A stretch of DNA of 64,000 nucleotides from positions 10,880,220 through 10,944,219 of the forward strand of contig JAEMBT020000001.1 of NCBI GenBank assembly GCA_018873245.2, written 5' to 3'. The position numbers and the translations under genes are program-made. Below the pieces are notes generated by a model that saw nothing but the letters and a program-made list of their open reading frames with translations, did not search any database and had not been told where the DNA came from. Shown in pieces: positions 44,021 through 54,777 of the stretch. Within the stretch, counting starts at the first letter, position 1. Each line of letters starts with the position of its first letter. The stretch comes from Archegozetes longisetosus. Its lineage: Eukaryota > Arthropoda > Arachnida > Sarcoptiformes > Trhypochthoniidae.

Positions 44021-45139
44021 TTACCTGTAGTAATACAATTGATTTACCTTTAGTTTACTCGATATAGTGTAGAATCCACGCTTATTTTTGGTTTCAAAAT
44101 GATTTATGCCTCTATGTGCTATTAATTGATTCAATGTTTTGTAAATTTTATTCGCATTTAGATTGACTGAAGATGCAGTGTTTATGATAAGTAAGAAAAT
44201 AAATGTTAGGAAAATCAATCCATTTAATGTTGAAATCTTGACTAAAATATTGTATTCGCCGAACATTACACCATACATAATACTGACAATAACAGATCCA
44301 GATATAAACCAAATTGACAATAAATAGACTGACCAAAATTCATTGTTATACTCATTAACGAGAGAATGTATCGAACTAATAGGACTGATATTTGCATTGA
44401 ACAATGTTGGATTAATGCTTATCTTTTTGTTCAGTAACTTTGAAACATTTTCATCTGTCTTTTTGAGTAACATTTTGATATAATAACAAGTAATATAGAA
44501 ATATATGGTTTGCCATAAGTTGATACTAAAAATGTAATAACACAGTAATGCGAATAACAGACTGTTGAGTATACCATAAATAATTGTATCCGCAACTGAG
44601 CACTTCATCATTAATATAACTATATTCGCAGTAAAGGCTGTCATTGGGATTAGTTTTTCAGTGACGCCTCTATTAATTGAAAACAATAATTTCGTCGTTC
44701 GTACCAATTTATAAATGTCTTGCTTGTCTGTTAGTCCAACACTTTTCGGCGAAACCAAACCCGACATCATTTTGAATACTTTGAGATAATTAGGTTTAAC
44801 GCCATTCTTATAATTATAATAATATATCGATTGTGATGACAAGGCTTGAACAGTATGAAGACAAATGGCAATGTTGAAATGAACTTTGACTCCACAAAAG
44901 TAAGCGAAGTCTCCCATAATAGTGAAATAAGATTCATTTTCTTCAGACAGTAGCAATGAAGTTACAGTTTTGATAATGAAAATTACTTCTACAATTAAAA
45001 TGGGTAAAGGTCTGTTTATTTTGCTCCTTTCGGTGGGATTTTCTGGATTCACACTTAAACCAATTCTATACAAATGAGTTTCAGCGCAATCAATGATTAA
45101 ATTTCGAGGTAGAAGTTCTGAAGCATCGAAATTATCCAT
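44021..45139 (-). CDS. Chemoreceptor (gustatory-receptor-like), main exon
   Basis: A 372-codon minus-strand frame starting at ATG 45139. Hydrophobic segments lie at about residues 46-64, 73-95, 166-178, 184-222, 268-290 and 301-322, leaving six helices; the seventh, expected after the charged loop (residues 325-365), is not in this exon. A GTAAAT donor occurs after SSKLK (near 44045) and again at the very end, so a short 3' exon is likely. The downstream DNA holds a candidate piece at 43851-43909, but the seventh helix there is in another frame, so the 3' end may be broken. It is divergent from the receptor at 37.8 kb and in opposite orientation. Ligand unknown. Confidence 0.65.
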   Translation of the reverse strand: MDNFDASELLPRNLIIDCAETHLYRIGLSVNPENPTERSKINRPLPILIVEVIFIIKTVTSLLLSEENESYFTIMGDFAYFCGVKVHFNIAICLHTVQALSSQSIYYYNYKNGVKPNYLKVFKMMSGLVSPKSVGLTDKQDIYKLVRTTKLLFSINRGVTEKLIPMTAFTANIVILMMKCSVADTIIYGILNSLLFALLCYYIFSINLWQTIYFYITCYYIKMLLKKTDENVSKLLNKKISINPTLFNANISPISSIHSLVNEYNNEFWSVYLLSIWFISGSVIVSIMYGVMFGEYNILVKISTLNGLIFLTFIFLLIINTASSVNLNANKIYKTLNQLIAHRGINHFETKNKRGFYTISSKLKVNQLYYYR

Positions 45140-46299
45140 TTTACGTTATATGGACAGATATCATTGCTTCAATTCAATTGTATCGTGAAATTAAAGGCAA
45201 ATGTTCGAATAGAACTTATATACCTTAAAAATTTTTAAGCATTATTCACCAAATTTTTAAGTTTGAATAACACATCTGAGGACAGTTAACTTTTTAATGA
45301 AAAAGCATTTTTTGGTACTTAACGATCATAAAATTTTTTCTTTTTTGAAAGTAAGAACTTGTTATTAAAATTTTCACTGATGATTGCTTCGACCTCAATT
45401 TTTAGTTTAATCATCCATTTCAGTTTCAATATAAAAATCAATTGACTGATAATAGCAGTTCAAACAAATAAATTGCTTCTTTTTATTCAAATAAATTCAA
45501 TACTTAAGTGATATTACACTTATTGATCAGAATAAAAACAGAAAACAAAGATTATTAGTTAATTTGAAGATTCTTTATTAAAAAGTTCTTCTATAAAACA
45601 GCCTCTTATACTTAATAAACATGTAATCCTAATAATTAAAAAAATAGATGAATTAAACTTTTGATATGAATTAAAAGTTGATCTCCTATGAGCTTAAATA
45701 TGATTCATGTGTTTTTACTTATTTGAATATAAGTTCGACAAATAGTTTAATTGAGAAATTTCTATAAACTATTTACTTTGGCGTCAATATTCAATATTTC
45801 CGTTTTATATTTGTTTATGTTTTAAAATTAAGGTCATTATAAACTGATCGATAAAACTTGACATTCAAACTAAATTTTTCATAGATATAAGATCATTTCT
45901 AAAATTCAATTAAATTTTTCTATTTATCGATTGAAATGAATAACTTCTATTGAGAAGTCACTCATGACTTCCTAATAATCTAAACTATCACTTTAGTGAA
46001 TTTGCAAACTTACGAACTAATAGAAGATTGAACAACAAAGAAGATGTTCTAAACAACATTGAGAACATCTATGCCGTATCGCGTCAAAATAACGCCAGTA
46101 AAAAGTACGCGGGCTCTATGCGGTTTTTTGCACCAAATCTTACGCACTTCTCAGCCCCTGAGCAGTATAATTTTTTCCGAGAGTAGAGATTTATTATAAT
46201 TTATATTACTTTAATAATGATAAATGTTACTTACCTTCAATATTGAATAATAAAAAGATTTCACAATTGAATATCACAATTAAAATAATAGTTGAAATC
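45140..46299. other. Intergenic stretch before the Merlin element
   Basis: No gene seen. Near 46069-46100 the block ATCTATGC..GCGTCAAAATAACGCC mirrors 48158-48205, so an older element may enclose the Merlin insertion. The 9 bases at 46291-46299 (GTTGAAATC) resemble those after the element (GTTAAAATT, 47946-47954). Confidence 0.4.
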
Positions 46300-47945
46300 G
46301 GTTAAGGAGGAGTAAAGGGACGCGACCCCATAAAAATCAAGAGTGGGGTTAAATCGATAGTACTCGTCGAGACAAATCGAAATCTGAAAGAATTTTTAAG
46401 CCACGCCCACCCGTTTAATAGATATGCCCACATTTCTATAATTTAGGTTTATTTGAATTCTGAGTGGGCGGAGCATCGTAAAAATCATGTGATGAGTCTA
46501 ATTTATAGTACTCAACGAGAGGAATCGAAATATATAAATATATACGAGCCACGCCCACCCCTTCAATAGATACGCTCACTTTTGTATGTTTGACATTTAA
46601 TTGAATTCTGAGTGGGCGGAGCATCGTAAAAATTTCGTAATGGGCCCATTTGATAGCGCTCCATGAGACGAATCGAAATATATAAACTTGTGCTAGCCAC
46701 ATCTGCCCGTTCATGAAATACATCCGTTTGAATATCAATTAATGTCTGAGCCTAAGCTGGGTGGGCAGAGCTTACTATTGTCACCTCCCTCTTAGAATTC
46801 AGATGATGATGATGATGATAATAAATACCGCCAGAAAAATACTCTCTGGCCTCTCATGGCATCAAGAATAGCTGCAGGATCAACAATTATCACTGACTCT
46901 GCAGCTGTTTATGTTGGCATCAAAGAACTGGGTATGGATTGGTGTCATTTGCAAGTTAATCATCAGAAGCAATTTGTGAGGCGCATTTTATATGAAGGCC
47001 ATGTCTACGTTGTTCATACGAACAGAATTGAGAAATTGTGGAGACACATCAAATCAGTTATCAAGTCTCCGCATTCCCCAAATGTTTGAATGAACAGGTA
47101 GACTGGGCTATCTATTCGGGATCTTCTTGAAAGACAAAAAAACAGGTTTGGCTTTCAAGAAGTTCTTGGAGGATACCACTCTATTTTTGAATGGTCCATC
47201 ACAAGCTGCTTCCAATGATGAATCACTTTCTGAATCTCACGAGTTCTCAGAGTCAGATAATACACCGACTAACCTTGAGAACTTGTCAGATTCAGAAAGT
47301 GATTCAGAAGAATATTAAATAGATATAATCATATTTTAATTTAATTAATAGTTTAAAAAGTTTATCATTAATTTAAAAATAATTTTTAAAGAGTTTATCA
47401 AAGCTGGCTGTGATTTATTTCAGACATCATTACGATTTTCAACAATTGTATTACTAACATAGTTCTTTATGATAATTTACCCACCCAGCCTAGGCTCAAA
47501 CATTAATTGATATTCATACGGACGTATTTCATGAACGGGCAGATGTGGCTAGCACAAGTTTATATATTTCGATTCGTCTCATGGAGCGCTATCAAATGGG
47601 CCCATTACGAAATTTTTACGATGCTCCGCCCACTCAGAATTCAATTAAATGTCAAACATACAAAAGTGAGCGTATCTATTGAAGGGGTAGGCGTGGCTCA
47701 TATATATTTATATATTTCGATTCCTCTCGTTGAGTACTATAAATTAGACTCATCACATGATTTTTACGATGCTCCGCCCACTCAGAATTCAAATAAACCT
47801 AAATTATAGAAATGTGGGCATATCTATTAAACGGGTGGGCGTGGCTTAAAAATTCTTTCAGATTTCGATTTGTCTCGACGAGTACTATCGATTTAACCCC
47901 ACTCTTGATTTTTATGGGGTCGCGCCCCTTTACTCCTCCTTAACC
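46300..47945 (+). mobile_element. Merlin-family transposon with 467-bp modular terminal inverted repeats
   Basis: The arms 46300-46766 and 47480-47945 are inverted copies with very few differences (their shadow translations differ at only three positions in 100). They begin GGTTAAGGAGGAGTAAAGGG. Each arm is built of three tandem modules of about 150 bp (starts near 46300, 46462 and 46611), each with a variant of GTGGGCGGAGCATCGTAAAA, then ..AGTACTC..CGAGA..AATCGAAAT, then GCCACGCCCACC. The 713-bp centre holds a truncated Merlin transposase. Flanking 9-mers GTTGAAATC and GTTAAAATT (7 of 9 identical) fit the 8-9 bp duplications of this superfamily. Near-identical arms imply recent activity or ongoing arm-to-arm correction. 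Confidence 0.88.
46856..47318 (+). pseudogene. Truncated Merlin (IS1016/ISXO2-like) transposase
   Basis: Begins MASRIAAGSTIITDS with the second catalytic Asp, continues VNHQKQFV and VHTNRIEKLWRHIK with the catalytic Glu of the DDE triad, and stops at 47089. After a frameshift, a second frame contributes LFGIFLKDKKTGLAFKKFL and an acidic Ser/Asp/Glu-rich tail to 47318. The N-terminal half with the first Asp is absent, so the protein cannot be an active transposase. Bacterial-type ISXO2 and eukaryotic Merlin transposases share these motifs. Confidence 0.8.
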
Positions 47946-48029
47946 GTTAAAATTATACATATTTTTAATTATTGCTAATATTTATAAGCGATATATCTTA
48001 TGAAAGACGATTTTAAAAATACTATAAAA

Positions 48030-48205
48030 GTTGTTATTATTGCTGTTGTTTACGTTAGTGTTATTTCGTATTGGCGTTATTTTCACCTGGCGTTATTATT
48101 ACATCGCGTTATTTTTGTTAGCGTTATTATAGTGGCGTTGTTTTTACTCACGTTATTTTTGCGGCGTTATTTTGACGTAAAACCCATCTATGCTATCCAC
48201 CTTTC
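48030..48205 (+). repeat. Degenerate GCGTTATT tandem repeat
   Basis: GCGTTATT or a close variant recurs about every 12-18 bases from 48035 to 48175. The end block (GGCGTTATTTTGACG..GCATAGAT) mirrors 46069-46100 on the other side of the Merlin element, so it may be the subterminal array of an older element into which Merlin jumped. The 76-codon frame at 48000-48230 is an artefact of the repeat. Confidence 0.55.
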
Positions 48206-48486
48206 AAGCTTCAAGCTTCAACCAAATTAAAGTCAGAAATAAATTATTACCTTTAAAGTTTAAAGTTTAAGACTATTTTACATTAGACATAACAAATTTC
48301 ACAAGAATAATGCTAAACTACAAAATAATTATCGTTACTTGAACTAATTTATAGGAATATCATTTAGTAGTAAATATAAAAACCATTATTCATTTAAATC
48401 AGTTTCCACATCAGAATTTTTCGTCTAACACTTCAGTATCTAAATCTTCATTAAAATAATAGTCGGATTTTTCGATATTGAGTTTA

Positions 48487-48567
48487 TCAATAATTACAAG
48501 ATGCCTTTTTGGCATTATTCTTCTCAAAAAATTTCCAAACACAAGACTTAGCTTCTTTTTCATCCAT
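48487..48567 (-). pseudogene. Fragment of a BED zinc finger
   Basis: The minus strand reads a 26-codon ATG frame MDEKEAKSCVWKFFEKNNAK.. and then a cysteine followed by a stop where the second zinc cysteine would be. The W..FF lead and first Cys match the start of BED fingers of hAT transposases; the rest is missing. Confidence 0.4.
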
Positions 48568-48978
48568 TTTAAAATTTTTAAAATTATTTCTTTAAAACAA
48601 AAGTTTGGTTAGACTAAAAAAGTTGGTTACAGTAATAGAAACGCACGCATCCATAATACCCTAATGTAATATACATGTACAGAGCTTTTCTTATTATACG
48701 CAGCACACAAAAAATACAGTAAAAACTTTTAAATGAAGAACATTATAAGTAGTGATAATTATTATGTTGTCTATTGCACGTGTGTTCATTTTGTTTATTG
48801 TACGCTTGATTCCCATTATAAAAGTTTACTTGTAATTTTAATTGAAAGAAAACTATCGTTCAGAGAACTTGAAATAGCCAGTAATACGGCGTACGATAAG
48901 AGATACCTGTGTTATAACAAAGTTTAGAGTAAAAAATGGCATCTTATATATTTTTTAACTTTCTTATTCATCGATGTA

Positions 48979-49497
48979 CGGAGTGTGAATAAAAGGCCTT
49001 CATAAAAGTATTTAATTATAACTTTTAGAAAAAAAATAATAACTAAAAGCTAAAACTTTGTGATACTCTTTTAGAATAATAGGAGATTTTTTCATATAAT
49101 TCGAATTCTATTTATTCTACTTTAAAAATGGCGACCTACACAACCGAAACGCGAGTGTTTATTGTTAAACAATATTATTTAAATCAAATGAGCCCTATTC
49201 TTATGCAAAAGAAATTCAGGAAAGAATTCAAATGTCGCGACGCTCCGAGTAATCACATGATATCGAGTTTATTCTAAGAATAAAAAATCCTTGCAATAAC
49301 TGGAAAACATTATTCAAGCTGAGATTTTCAATATTTCCAATAATACTTTAGATGAAGTTATTGACAATTTTCAAGTTCGGTTGCGTCATATTATTTCCAT
49401 TATTCCTTTTTAATTCTTAAAAGTTTTATGTAAAAATATTCAATATTTTCTGAGAAATAAATTTTTACTTTAACGAAATCCTTTTATTTACACCCTG
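48979..49497 (+). mobile_element. Internally deleted Tc1/mariner-type transposon
   Basis: Inverted ends CGGAGTGTGAATAAAAGG (left) and the mirror of CAGGGTGTAAATAAAAGG (right) are flanked by TA at 48977-48978 and 49498-49499. The plus strand starts an intact N-terminal transposase piece at 49127 (MATYTTETRVFIVKQYY, then FRKEFKCRDAPS), the DNA-binding start of a family widespread in arthropods. It jumps to a C-terminal piece (TLDEVIDNFQVRLRHII, about 49350-49400). The catalytic core is deleted. Confidence 0.8.
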
Positions 49498-49673
49498 TAC
49501 AACAATAATATTTTATGTATTAATTATATATTAACTATAAATAATATATTATGTAAAATCAATAGTTAATTTTTGCTCTATTAGAAGCAATACACGTTTC
49601 TGTTCACTTTGAAATACTTTCCACGAGAGAAGTCAGAAGATCGTGACCTAGTTCTGACTATACTGTCAATTAC

Positions 49674-49798
49674 GGTTAAGGTGTACTAATTGGGCGCAAG
49701 ATCCATAAAAGTCAGATGATGGTTGCATTCGATAGTACTCAATGAGAGGAGTCTAACCATACCCCTCCTAACAAGCTACGCCCACTTTTCAAAAATAT
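49674..49798 (+). repeat. Solitary Merlin terminal module
   Basis: Starts GGTTAAGG and shares, in order, CCATAAAA.TCAGA.GA, TCGATAGTACTCAA and GCTACGCCCAC with the arm modules of the element at 46300-47945. A single diverged module remains, showing the family has older copies nearby. Confidence 0.6.
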
Positions 49799-51360
49799 GT
49801 TAAATTGCAATTTTAATCGAAACTTTAATATAAATAGAGGTGTGATCGATATGCATGTGTTAAAGGTGATGAGTTTGATTGATCACTAACTTATGTAAAG
49901 AATCTTTTTTCTGGTATAAAGTTTGAAAACTGGGTTTTCGAAATTTTGCTTCGAAACTTCGAAGTAATCCCAAAATTAACACTTGAATTATGAATCGTAA
50001 AAAATTTATTAATTCAGATATCATGAATTAACTTTGAATCAAAAAGTGGATAAAATTATTTATTTTGAGTGATAATTAGGGCATTAATTATTGTTAGAAT
50101 ACAATGATTTGCATTTTAAGTTTAGTACTTTTTATATGTAACTCGATGAACGAGTTAACCCCCAAAAATTTGCTCTAAATACATCAGTCAGGGATTGATA
50201 AAGGGAACATTTAACTCTAATTATACTTTGTTGTACCATATATGTATCTCTGCCAACGCTAATAATGACCGAATGGTTATCTAATTTATTTTAAGTTAAA
50301 AAAGTTCAATGAAAATTGTATCGGAGTAAATATCAAGAATGAATTATTTTGCTATTCATTATTTTTCTAAATATTTTTGAATTCACATATAGAAAGAAGT
50401 TGAATATTTGATCCATGAGGTACTATGATCTATAGCACCCAAGTGAGTAAAGCAGTTCAATCAATAATTTTACTCAAACAATTTCCATAAATTTTGATTG
50501 CATATGCACTCAGTCGCAAGTAATTTTCGGATATGACACTAATATTTTTCAAATAGATTGTTCTTAAATATCTGAATTAAATTTTAACAGCAGTATTTGA
50601 AACGACGTGTGAGTTTGACTCAATATTCGTATTTGTAAAGCTGGATAAGTAGTCGTCTATGACAAGTAAAAAATTCGGCAGTATAGTATTTTTCATATTT
50701 AACTAAAAAAATATATTTAAAGCATTTAATATTGATCCTTTAATGTCTTTTTTATTGTAATGTGGGCTAATTGTATAAGTGAAACTAGTTAATAGGTAAA
50801 TATTATTAAACTATTTAAAGTAAAAGAAAACGTTAAAGAAGGATTCCATTACAACATTGGCCCTTCCCCTCAAAAACGGATAAAATAATTTATTTAAAAC
50901 ATGGGGAAAAACCAATTAAACTCAATTATAATGCAAAAAAATTGAATTTTGTCGTATTTATTATTGTTTTTGTGCAATTTTTTAAAAACATTAACAAAAT
51001 AGATGTGAAAAATCGAATTTTAGCTGAATACAAATGAAAAAGAATATGATTTTTTGCAAATGAAAAAATATTAATTAATGAAAAGATTAATAAGGAAGCT
51101 TGAAAAAATATTTATGAAAAGTAGTTTCAAACTCAGCATATTTCATTGCAAAGTTGACACTATTGACTGATGAACCTTAGATAAATTTAATGTTTTATTT
51201 GAGAACCTGACTAAAGTTTATTCGAGCAGTATGTAATAAATATGATTTTAAAACTCAGTAAAAAAATTCTATAATTATTATAAAATGATGAGGTTTCAAT
51301 TTTTTAAAATATTCAAAATAATTTAAAAATGAATAAAAATTGAATTTTTGGTTTTTGTAT
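49799..51360. other. Intergenic stretch, nothing recognised
   Basis: AT-rich, with A-rich low-complexity sequence around 51030-51120. No gene. Confidence 0.35.
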
Positions 51361-51367
51361 TTTTTCA

Positions 51368-51476
51368 ACATATTACCCCAAAAGGGCTAGCTTTTCCTTT
51401 TAACCAAAGCTTCTTTAGATAAAGTTGTTTTTTAGGAAAAATTCCCAAGCTAGCCCTTTCGGGGTAACATGTGTAA
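51368..51476. repeat. Hairpin with 20-bp stem
   Basis: TTACCCCAAAAGGGCTAGCT and, inverted, AGCTAGCCCTTTCGGGGTAA form a stem with a single mismatch around a loop of about 60 bases. Weak similarity continues outward, so it may be the centre of a fold-back element. No gene neighbours it. Confidence 0.55.
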
Positions 51477-51954
51477 ACAAATTTTTGAAATTTTATTATC
51501 TCTATAACTTTCTTAATAATGAAAAATTTATGATGATTTTTTCCCTCATAAACTTGTATTCAAAATTTAAGTTTTAGTGAAAAAATTTTCAAAATATCTC
51601 TAACGGTTTTCTTACAATAAGAATTTGAAAATTCAAACTTGTGGAATTTTTTGTAGCGCTCAGGAGCGTCCAATCTCAAAGTGATAAGGACAAACATATA
51701 TTCTTTTTTAGTGTTCTTTTTGAATAAAAAATTTCAAAGAAATCGGTGTCTCAGGGCAATTTTCTATGGGGCCACCGAATCCTCCTTTATAGTCAAATAT
51801 AACCATAAAAATATTTCAAATCTTCAACTGAAACACTTGTTTAAATGGCACAAAAGTATATATGATAAACTAAAAAACAATATTTTTCTATAAATCTAAA
51901 AGCTTTTAATAATTTAATGAGTTGATGCAGTAAGTAGGCGAGCCAATTTAAGAC

Positions 51955-52145
51955 AAACAAGCATAATAGACATAATTGACATAACAGGCATAACAAGTAT
52001 AATAGGCAAAACAAGCGTAAAAGACAACATGCATTGTACAATAGTCAAAATAGACAAAAGATAAAGATAAAACAGGTATAATAAACGTAACTGACATAAT
52101 GGGTACAATAGGCATAAGAATAACAAGCTTAATAGGCAAGAGGGC
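51955..52145 (-). repeat. 9-bp tandem repeat (CATAAYAGR)
   Basis: CATAATAGA, CATAATTGA, CATAACAGG and similar 9-mers follow one another with interruptions. Because the unit is three codons, all minus-strand frames stay open and give spurious leucine- or valine-rich peptides; none is a gene. Confidence 0.65.
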
Positions 52146-52238
52146 ATAAACTTGAGTAAACTGATATATACTGGCTTTATATGTATTACTTAAGTACCAA
52201 TGTTTAAGCTTTATTTCGAAATAATTAAATAAGAATAA

Positions 52239-52590
52239 CTTGAGAAGGATTATTTAGCCATCATAAGACATAATGTGAACTATCCCAAAGGTGTACATTA
52301 CATCTATATGTTTGTAGATATGAAACCAAACCAAATTACATTAATGGATTCATTGGGAAAGACAAAATACAAGAAAAACTATAGGATAGAATTTGGCATT
52401 CTTAGATATAAAAGTTCTACATTAATCACAGTTTTGTGATATTTGGGTCGTCAAAATAGAAGTTATGATTGGTTATGATTCCAATTAACACAATGACGGA
52501 CACAGTTGTGTAGTTTTAACAATTTCAAATATAATTGTGCTGTTTATTGGGCATCGGCTTACAGAAATGAAACATGCTGATAAAGTAAAA
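52239..52590 (+). pseudogene. Relic of an Ulp1-like (C48) cysteine protease domain
   Basis: A 66-codon open stretch without a start reads HNVNYPKGVHYIYMFVDMKP and then ITLMDSLGK. This places a His (GVHY) and an Asp (MDSLG) as in Ulp1-type proteases, where HW and DSL hold the catalytic His and Asp. After stops, NDGHSCVVLTISNIIVLF near 52490-52550 fits the region of the catalytic Cys. Such domains occur in several large arthropod DNA transposons, so a decayed mobile-element gene is likelier than a cellular SUMO protease. Confidence 0.4.
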
Positions 52591-54296
52591 TACATAATAT
52601 TTTCATAAATATAAAATTGAAGGAATCGAGTCTTATATTTTTACCAACTATTAAGTAAATATTGACAAAATAAATATGTGACAGAATCTACTATTGAATA
52701 TAATGCCTCACGAATAAAATCCTGGACTGATTTTGACCTTATTAAAAGATTAAGAATTAACATAAATTGAAAAGGAGATTAAGGAGTCATTTATATGATT
52801 ATTAAAACGCTATTGCTATCAACATAACATTTAATTAAATAATGGCTTTCAAACAAAATGTAATTAGTGAAAGCTTTATACAATTATATAATTTGCATTA
52901 TAGTTTACAATTAGAAAAACAGAAATAGTTTACTGTTGATTAGTTTGTTGATGAAAACATACCCAAAATTGCAGTATATTTTATTCCACACTAGTATTTG
53001 AATGGAGAGGGAGTAAAAAGAAGAGTGGTAAGTGTAAAAATAGTGACCGAAAAGAAAGTAAAGTAAGTGAGGAGAAAATTTTGCTATAGAGACAAAGTTT
53101 CAGAGCAAAAATGTGCAAAAAATCTCAAGTATACCCAACAATGTGTTTCATACGTATTAAAAATTAATATGCTAATGATTGAGAAGTAAAATGTGCCAAT
53201 CACCTCAAATAATGTCAATTGCATCAAATCTGGTCTTTAAAAAGTTTATTTGAATGTTGTCCAAAGTGTTTGCGATAAGATCCGAAGCAACTTAAGAAAA
53301 ATATTAGACGATGGACTCCTTTCGGTTGCACATTGAGTCAAATTATATTCAAATATAATTTCATTTTAAAATTTAAAGTTATAATAGAGTGTTTGATAAA
53401 AATTTTATAAATTAGTCAACTCCGTCTAGAGCTTTATTTGTGAGGCGTCATTCATAATTCAATGAGGGAATTCAAAAGTCAAATGTGCTATTGAAAAATG
53501 TAAGGGTATCTAAGTGAGAAATATTTGGTTTCTATATATTAGATGTGATAATTATTACCACAATGCTAGTAATATACTTATTCACACAAACTATCGTAAA
53601 GATAGTGATTGTAAATTTCTTGGAAAATAACGAAGTTTCAATTGAACAATTTTTCAATGCTTATTTGAATTCTTGATATTTCTTTATTTTGTTACTGACA
53701 ATCTACTGCCTAAATTGTGCAAAGTGCTTTAATAATACTTTAATTATGCCTAATTCATATCTGAATATTGTTGCTTAGTTTGTGCCTGATATTCAAAATT
53801 TGACTGATTATTCCAGTTTATGTTCTCTGGCTTTTTATAAGGGCTCTTCTGCTCAAACACTAGCTTCTATCAAACAACACATATAATATTGAATTTATAA
53901 CTTTTGCTATAATAAAAGCTTTACACTAAGATCTGAGAAATCATAGAAATTTTGATAACATCTATGATTCCTTACATGCAAGAGGTATCTTTTTTGGCAA
54001 CGGGATTCTCCACCTTCTCTAGTATTGAATCCTGTGACGAGAAGTGATGCACAATCTATCTCAACCAATATTATTTTAGCCTACGTAATTATATCCTTTA
54101 GTCTTTTGTGGCGATACAAGAGGATAAAAAATTGCATAATACATACTGTCAAACTATATAGAATTCATTGTTCATAGCATCTGCTTAACAGCAGCAAATC
54201 TATTTGACGACCTGTCAGAAACGTCTATCGAGGGTATAAAAGAGAAAAAATCGTGAGTTTAAAACATTTATGGGTATTTCATAGTTATTTTCAATT
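52591..54296. other. Intergenic stretch, nothing recognised
   Basis: AT-rich DNA, no supported gene or repeat. Confidence 0.35.
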
Positions 54297-54777
54297 ATGA
54301 GTTCAAAAGTCATTTCGATATTTTGTATCATTGGAGCAACTTTTGCAATTGGGGCTTATGGTAAGATATGAATTTAAAAATATTATCTTTTCATGAGGTT
54401 ATTTGTTGCTAGTGAACGTTCAAAGTATAGTTCAAAGTTCAAAAATATAAATTTTTGTAAATAAAATCTGATTGTCCATCAACAGCGGAAGATGGCATCT
54501 GTTCGTGGTATGGAGCTGTTGGTGAAATACCCGAAGGCTGGCCAACTGCATGTGAGAACCTTTTCACCGGAATGAGATCTCAGCTGCACATAAAACACTT
54601 TCCTGTGGTACAAGAGTTAAAGTTACCGATAAGAGTACTGGCCGTTCAATAATAGTAAGAGTTAATGACAGAGGACCTTTTGTTCCCGGACGAATATTAG
54701 ATCTGAGTTATGGTGCAGCCGTCCAAATGGGTTTTATTGATAAAGGACTCATAGATTGCAGAATAGAAACTGTTTGA
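54297..54777 (+). pseudogene. RlpA/barwin-like double-psi beta-barrel secreted protein, frameshifted
   Basis: Exon 1 (54297-54360) encodes a signal peptide (MSSKVISIFCIIGATFAIGA) and is followed by a GTAAGA donor. Exon 2 starts at 54486 after CAACAG. It begins CSWYGAVGE and PTACENLFTG, then needs a one-base shift near 54570 to continue AAHKTLSCGTRVKVTDKSTG, VRVNDRGPFVPGRILDLS and end IDCRIETV at 54777. These are the hallmark motifs of the RlpA-like double-psi beta-barrel fold shared with barwins and expansins. Joined coding length is 356 nt, one base short of a multiple of three, which fits a one-base deletion or a sequencing error. The protein would be secreted, small (about 118 residues) and Cys-bridged. 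Bacterial ancestry is possible but unproven. Confidence 0.75.

Noticed and set aside
46436..47809. Two nearly identical 100-codon frames in opposite orientation
   Set aside because: They are the same stretch of the Merlin inverted arms read in both copies; the identity comes from the repeat, not from paralogous genes.
48000..48230. 76-codon valine-rich frame
   Set aside because: Translation of the GCGTTATT repeat.
51841..52147. Three overlapping leucine/valine-rich minus-strand frames that look like membrane proteins
   Set aside because: Produced by a 9-bp tandem repeat whose unit is a multiple of three.
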